Assembly: GCA_947304695.1 (NCBI GenBank)
Contig: CAMZBS010000026.1
Span: 1 to 24,888, forward strand
Source: an uncultured Prevotella sp.
GTDB taxonomy: Bacteria > Bacteroidota > Bacteroidia > Bacteroidales > Bacteroidaceae
Length of the DNA stretch: 24,888 nt
Direction: 5' to 3'
In this document: positions 23,925-24,888 of the stretch, in pieces
How the letters are laid out: every line of letters starts with the position of its first letter
Position numbering within the stretch: position 1 is the first letter of the stretch
Position numbers and translations under genes: made by a program
Notes under the pieces: generated by a model
Told to the model about the DNA's origin: nothing
Databases searched by the model: none
What the model saw: only the letters and a program-made list of their open reading frames with translations

Positions 23925-24443
23925 ATGAAAAAGATAATAAGTCTTTGGGTTGTGCTGCTCGTTGCAGTCTCAGCCTTTGCACAGAAGGACAATCCCTTAG
24001 TGGGCGTCTGGCAGCAAGTAGTGGCAGGTAACCAGACCACGCTGACCATCGGCCCCAACGGCAAGGTGTTCCTGCCCGACGGAAGGATGTTCGGCTATTT
24101 CCTGAATCCCACCGAGTTCGACAAGTTCGAGCAGTTCAACTTCGCGCCCTGGATTCTGGCCACCTACAAGGTCACCGGCGACAGCACCTATTCGGAGCAG
24201 ATCTACATCCACAACTCCCCGGACTGGGAGGGTACGATTAACTTCAGGTATAAGCTGCTGAACAGCCGCACGCTGTTTGCCCAATATGAGCATACTTATC
24301 CCGACGGGTCTGTACGCACCATCACCGACCTTTGGGTGAGAGCCGTCTACGACAAAGAGGAACAGGAAAAAGTCATCAAGAAAGTCATGGACAACTGGTC
24401 GTCCTACGAGGAAAGGGCTAAGACTATGTACGGGAGATATTAA
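23925..24443 (+). CDS. Small secreted DUF4488-like (lipocalin-like) protein within the rhamnose operon
   Basis: 172 residues with signal peptide MKKIISLWVVLLVAVSAFAQ. The mature part begins NPLVGVWQQV, the opening strand of lipocalin-like domains, followed by TTLTIGPNGKVFLPDGRMFG, YKVTGDSTYSEQIY, RYKLLNSRTLFAQYEH and TDLWVRAVYDKEEQEK. This resembles DUF4488, a family of unknown function; I assign it only by pattern. A helical tail (VIKKVMDNWSSYEERAKTMY) closes the protein. It lies 11 nt after rhaB and 46 nt before rhaA, with no promoter signal on either side, so it is co-transcribed. An envelope role connected with rhamnose uptake or sensing is inferred from position alone. Confidence 0.85.
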   Translation: MKKIISLWVVLLVAVSAFAQKDNPLVGVWQQVVAGNQTTLTIGPNGKVFLPDGRMFGYFLNPTEFDKFEQFNFAPWILATYKVTGDSTYSEQIYIHNSPDWEGTINFRYKLLNSRTLFAQYEHTYPDGSVRTITDLWVRAVYDKEEQEKVIKKVMDNWSSYEERAKTMYGRY

Positions 24444-24489
24444 AAGAAAAAATGACAAACTACAAATAAATTAATTATCTATCAATTGT

Positions 24490-24888
24490 ATGAAAGCAAA
24501 TTTGATTGAACAGGCCTATGCCGTAGCGAAAGACCGCTATGCAGCCATTGGTGTCGACACCGACGCAGTACTTGACCAGCTCCAGAAACAGCAGATTTCA
24601 CTGCACTGCTGGCAGACCGACGACGTGGTAGGCTTCGAGCGCAACGAAGCACTCTCAGGCGGCATCCAGACCACCGGCAACTATCCCGGCCGTGCCCGCA
24701 ACATCGACGAGGTGCGTCAGGACATCGAGTTCGTGAAGACACTGCTCGGCGGCAACCACCGTCTGAACCTGCACGAAATCTACGGTGACTTCGGCGGACA
24801 GTTCGTAGACCGCGACCAGGTGGAGGTGAAGCACTTCCAGAGCTGGATTGACTGGGCCAAGGAGAACAACATGAAGCTCGACTTCAAC
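24490..24888 (+). CDS. rhaA: L-rhamnose isomerase, N-terminal part (runs off the window)
   Basis: 133 codons from ATG 24490 to the right edge, open throughout. The start MKANLIEQAYAVAKDRYAAI fits RhaA, as do ISLHCWQTDDVVGFE, LSGGIQTTGNYPGRARNIDE, HRLNLHEIYGDFGGQFVDRD and FQSWIDWAKENNMKLDFN, which closely parallel the E. coli enzyme segments as I recall them. The enzyme interconverts L-rhamnose and L-rhamnulose in the cytoplasm with divalent metals; the metal-binding residues lie further downstream, outside the window. It follows the DUF4488-like gene in the same orientation with no intervening promoter and supplies the substrate for RhaB. Confidence 0.95.
   Translation, partial: MKANLIEQAYAVAKDRYAAIGVDTDAVLDQLQKQQISLHCWQTDDVVGFERNEALSGGIQTTGNYPGRARNIDEVRQDIEFVKTLLGGNHRLNLHEIYGDFGGQFVDRDQVEVKHFQSWIDWAKENNMKLDFN

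Overview
The window looks like a chromosomal segment from a Bacteroidales bacterium, most likely Prevotella or a close relative. The evidence is the repeated Bacteroidetes-type promoter (TTTG, 19 bp, TAnnTTTG) close upstream of many genes, secreted proteins with Bacteroidetes-style signal peptides and lipoboxes, a type IX-like C-terminal sorting tail, a Bacteroidetes-type alpha-2-macroglobulin, and an L-rhamnose cluster. No rRNA, tRNA, CRISPR or intact transposase gene was seen.

Layout. 1-5354 (minus): a large alpha-2-macroglobulin-like envelope protein, interrupted by an in-frame TGA at 255-257, with homologous-looking sequence continuing in the same frame to the window edge. 5571-6041: a small secreted protein with a sorting-type tail. 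6129-12618: an apparent three-gene operon of two paralogous membrane sensor kinases (periplasmic solute-binding domain, TM, PAS-like domains, HisKA, HATPase) followed by a cupin-AraC regulator. The first kinase has Tyr where the phosphoacceptor His belongs; the second keeps its His. 12722-15627: a 60-residue membrane peptide, a TPR-TM-AraC membrane regulator and a secreted helical-repeat protein. A 21-bp direct repeat, shaped like an AraC operator, sits over the promoter of this group. 15771-16580: a lipoprotein whose signal-sequence DNA almost duplicates that of the preceding gene.

16629-18115 is mostly non-coding: a terminator, a structured RNA of about 325 nt with its own promoter and terminator, an AT-rich decayed CotH-like gene, and a 257-bp element bounded by 27-bp inverted repeats (26/27 matches) that contains four exact-period 22-bp dyad repeats. 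No described family was recognised for this element.

18200-22244 holds a nucleoside hydrolase lipoprotein, a small secreted protein whose promoter nearly abuts its start codon, an NhaD-type Na+/H+ antiporter, and a divergently transcribed SGNH hydrolase. 22393-24888 begins a rhamnose catabolic operon: rhaB, a small secreted DUF4488-like protein, and rhaA, which runs off the right edge.

The best candidates for undescribed biology are the kinase pair with one His-less member feeding an AraC-type circuit, and the MITE-like element with internal iterons. All family assignments come from reading motifs; no database search was run.
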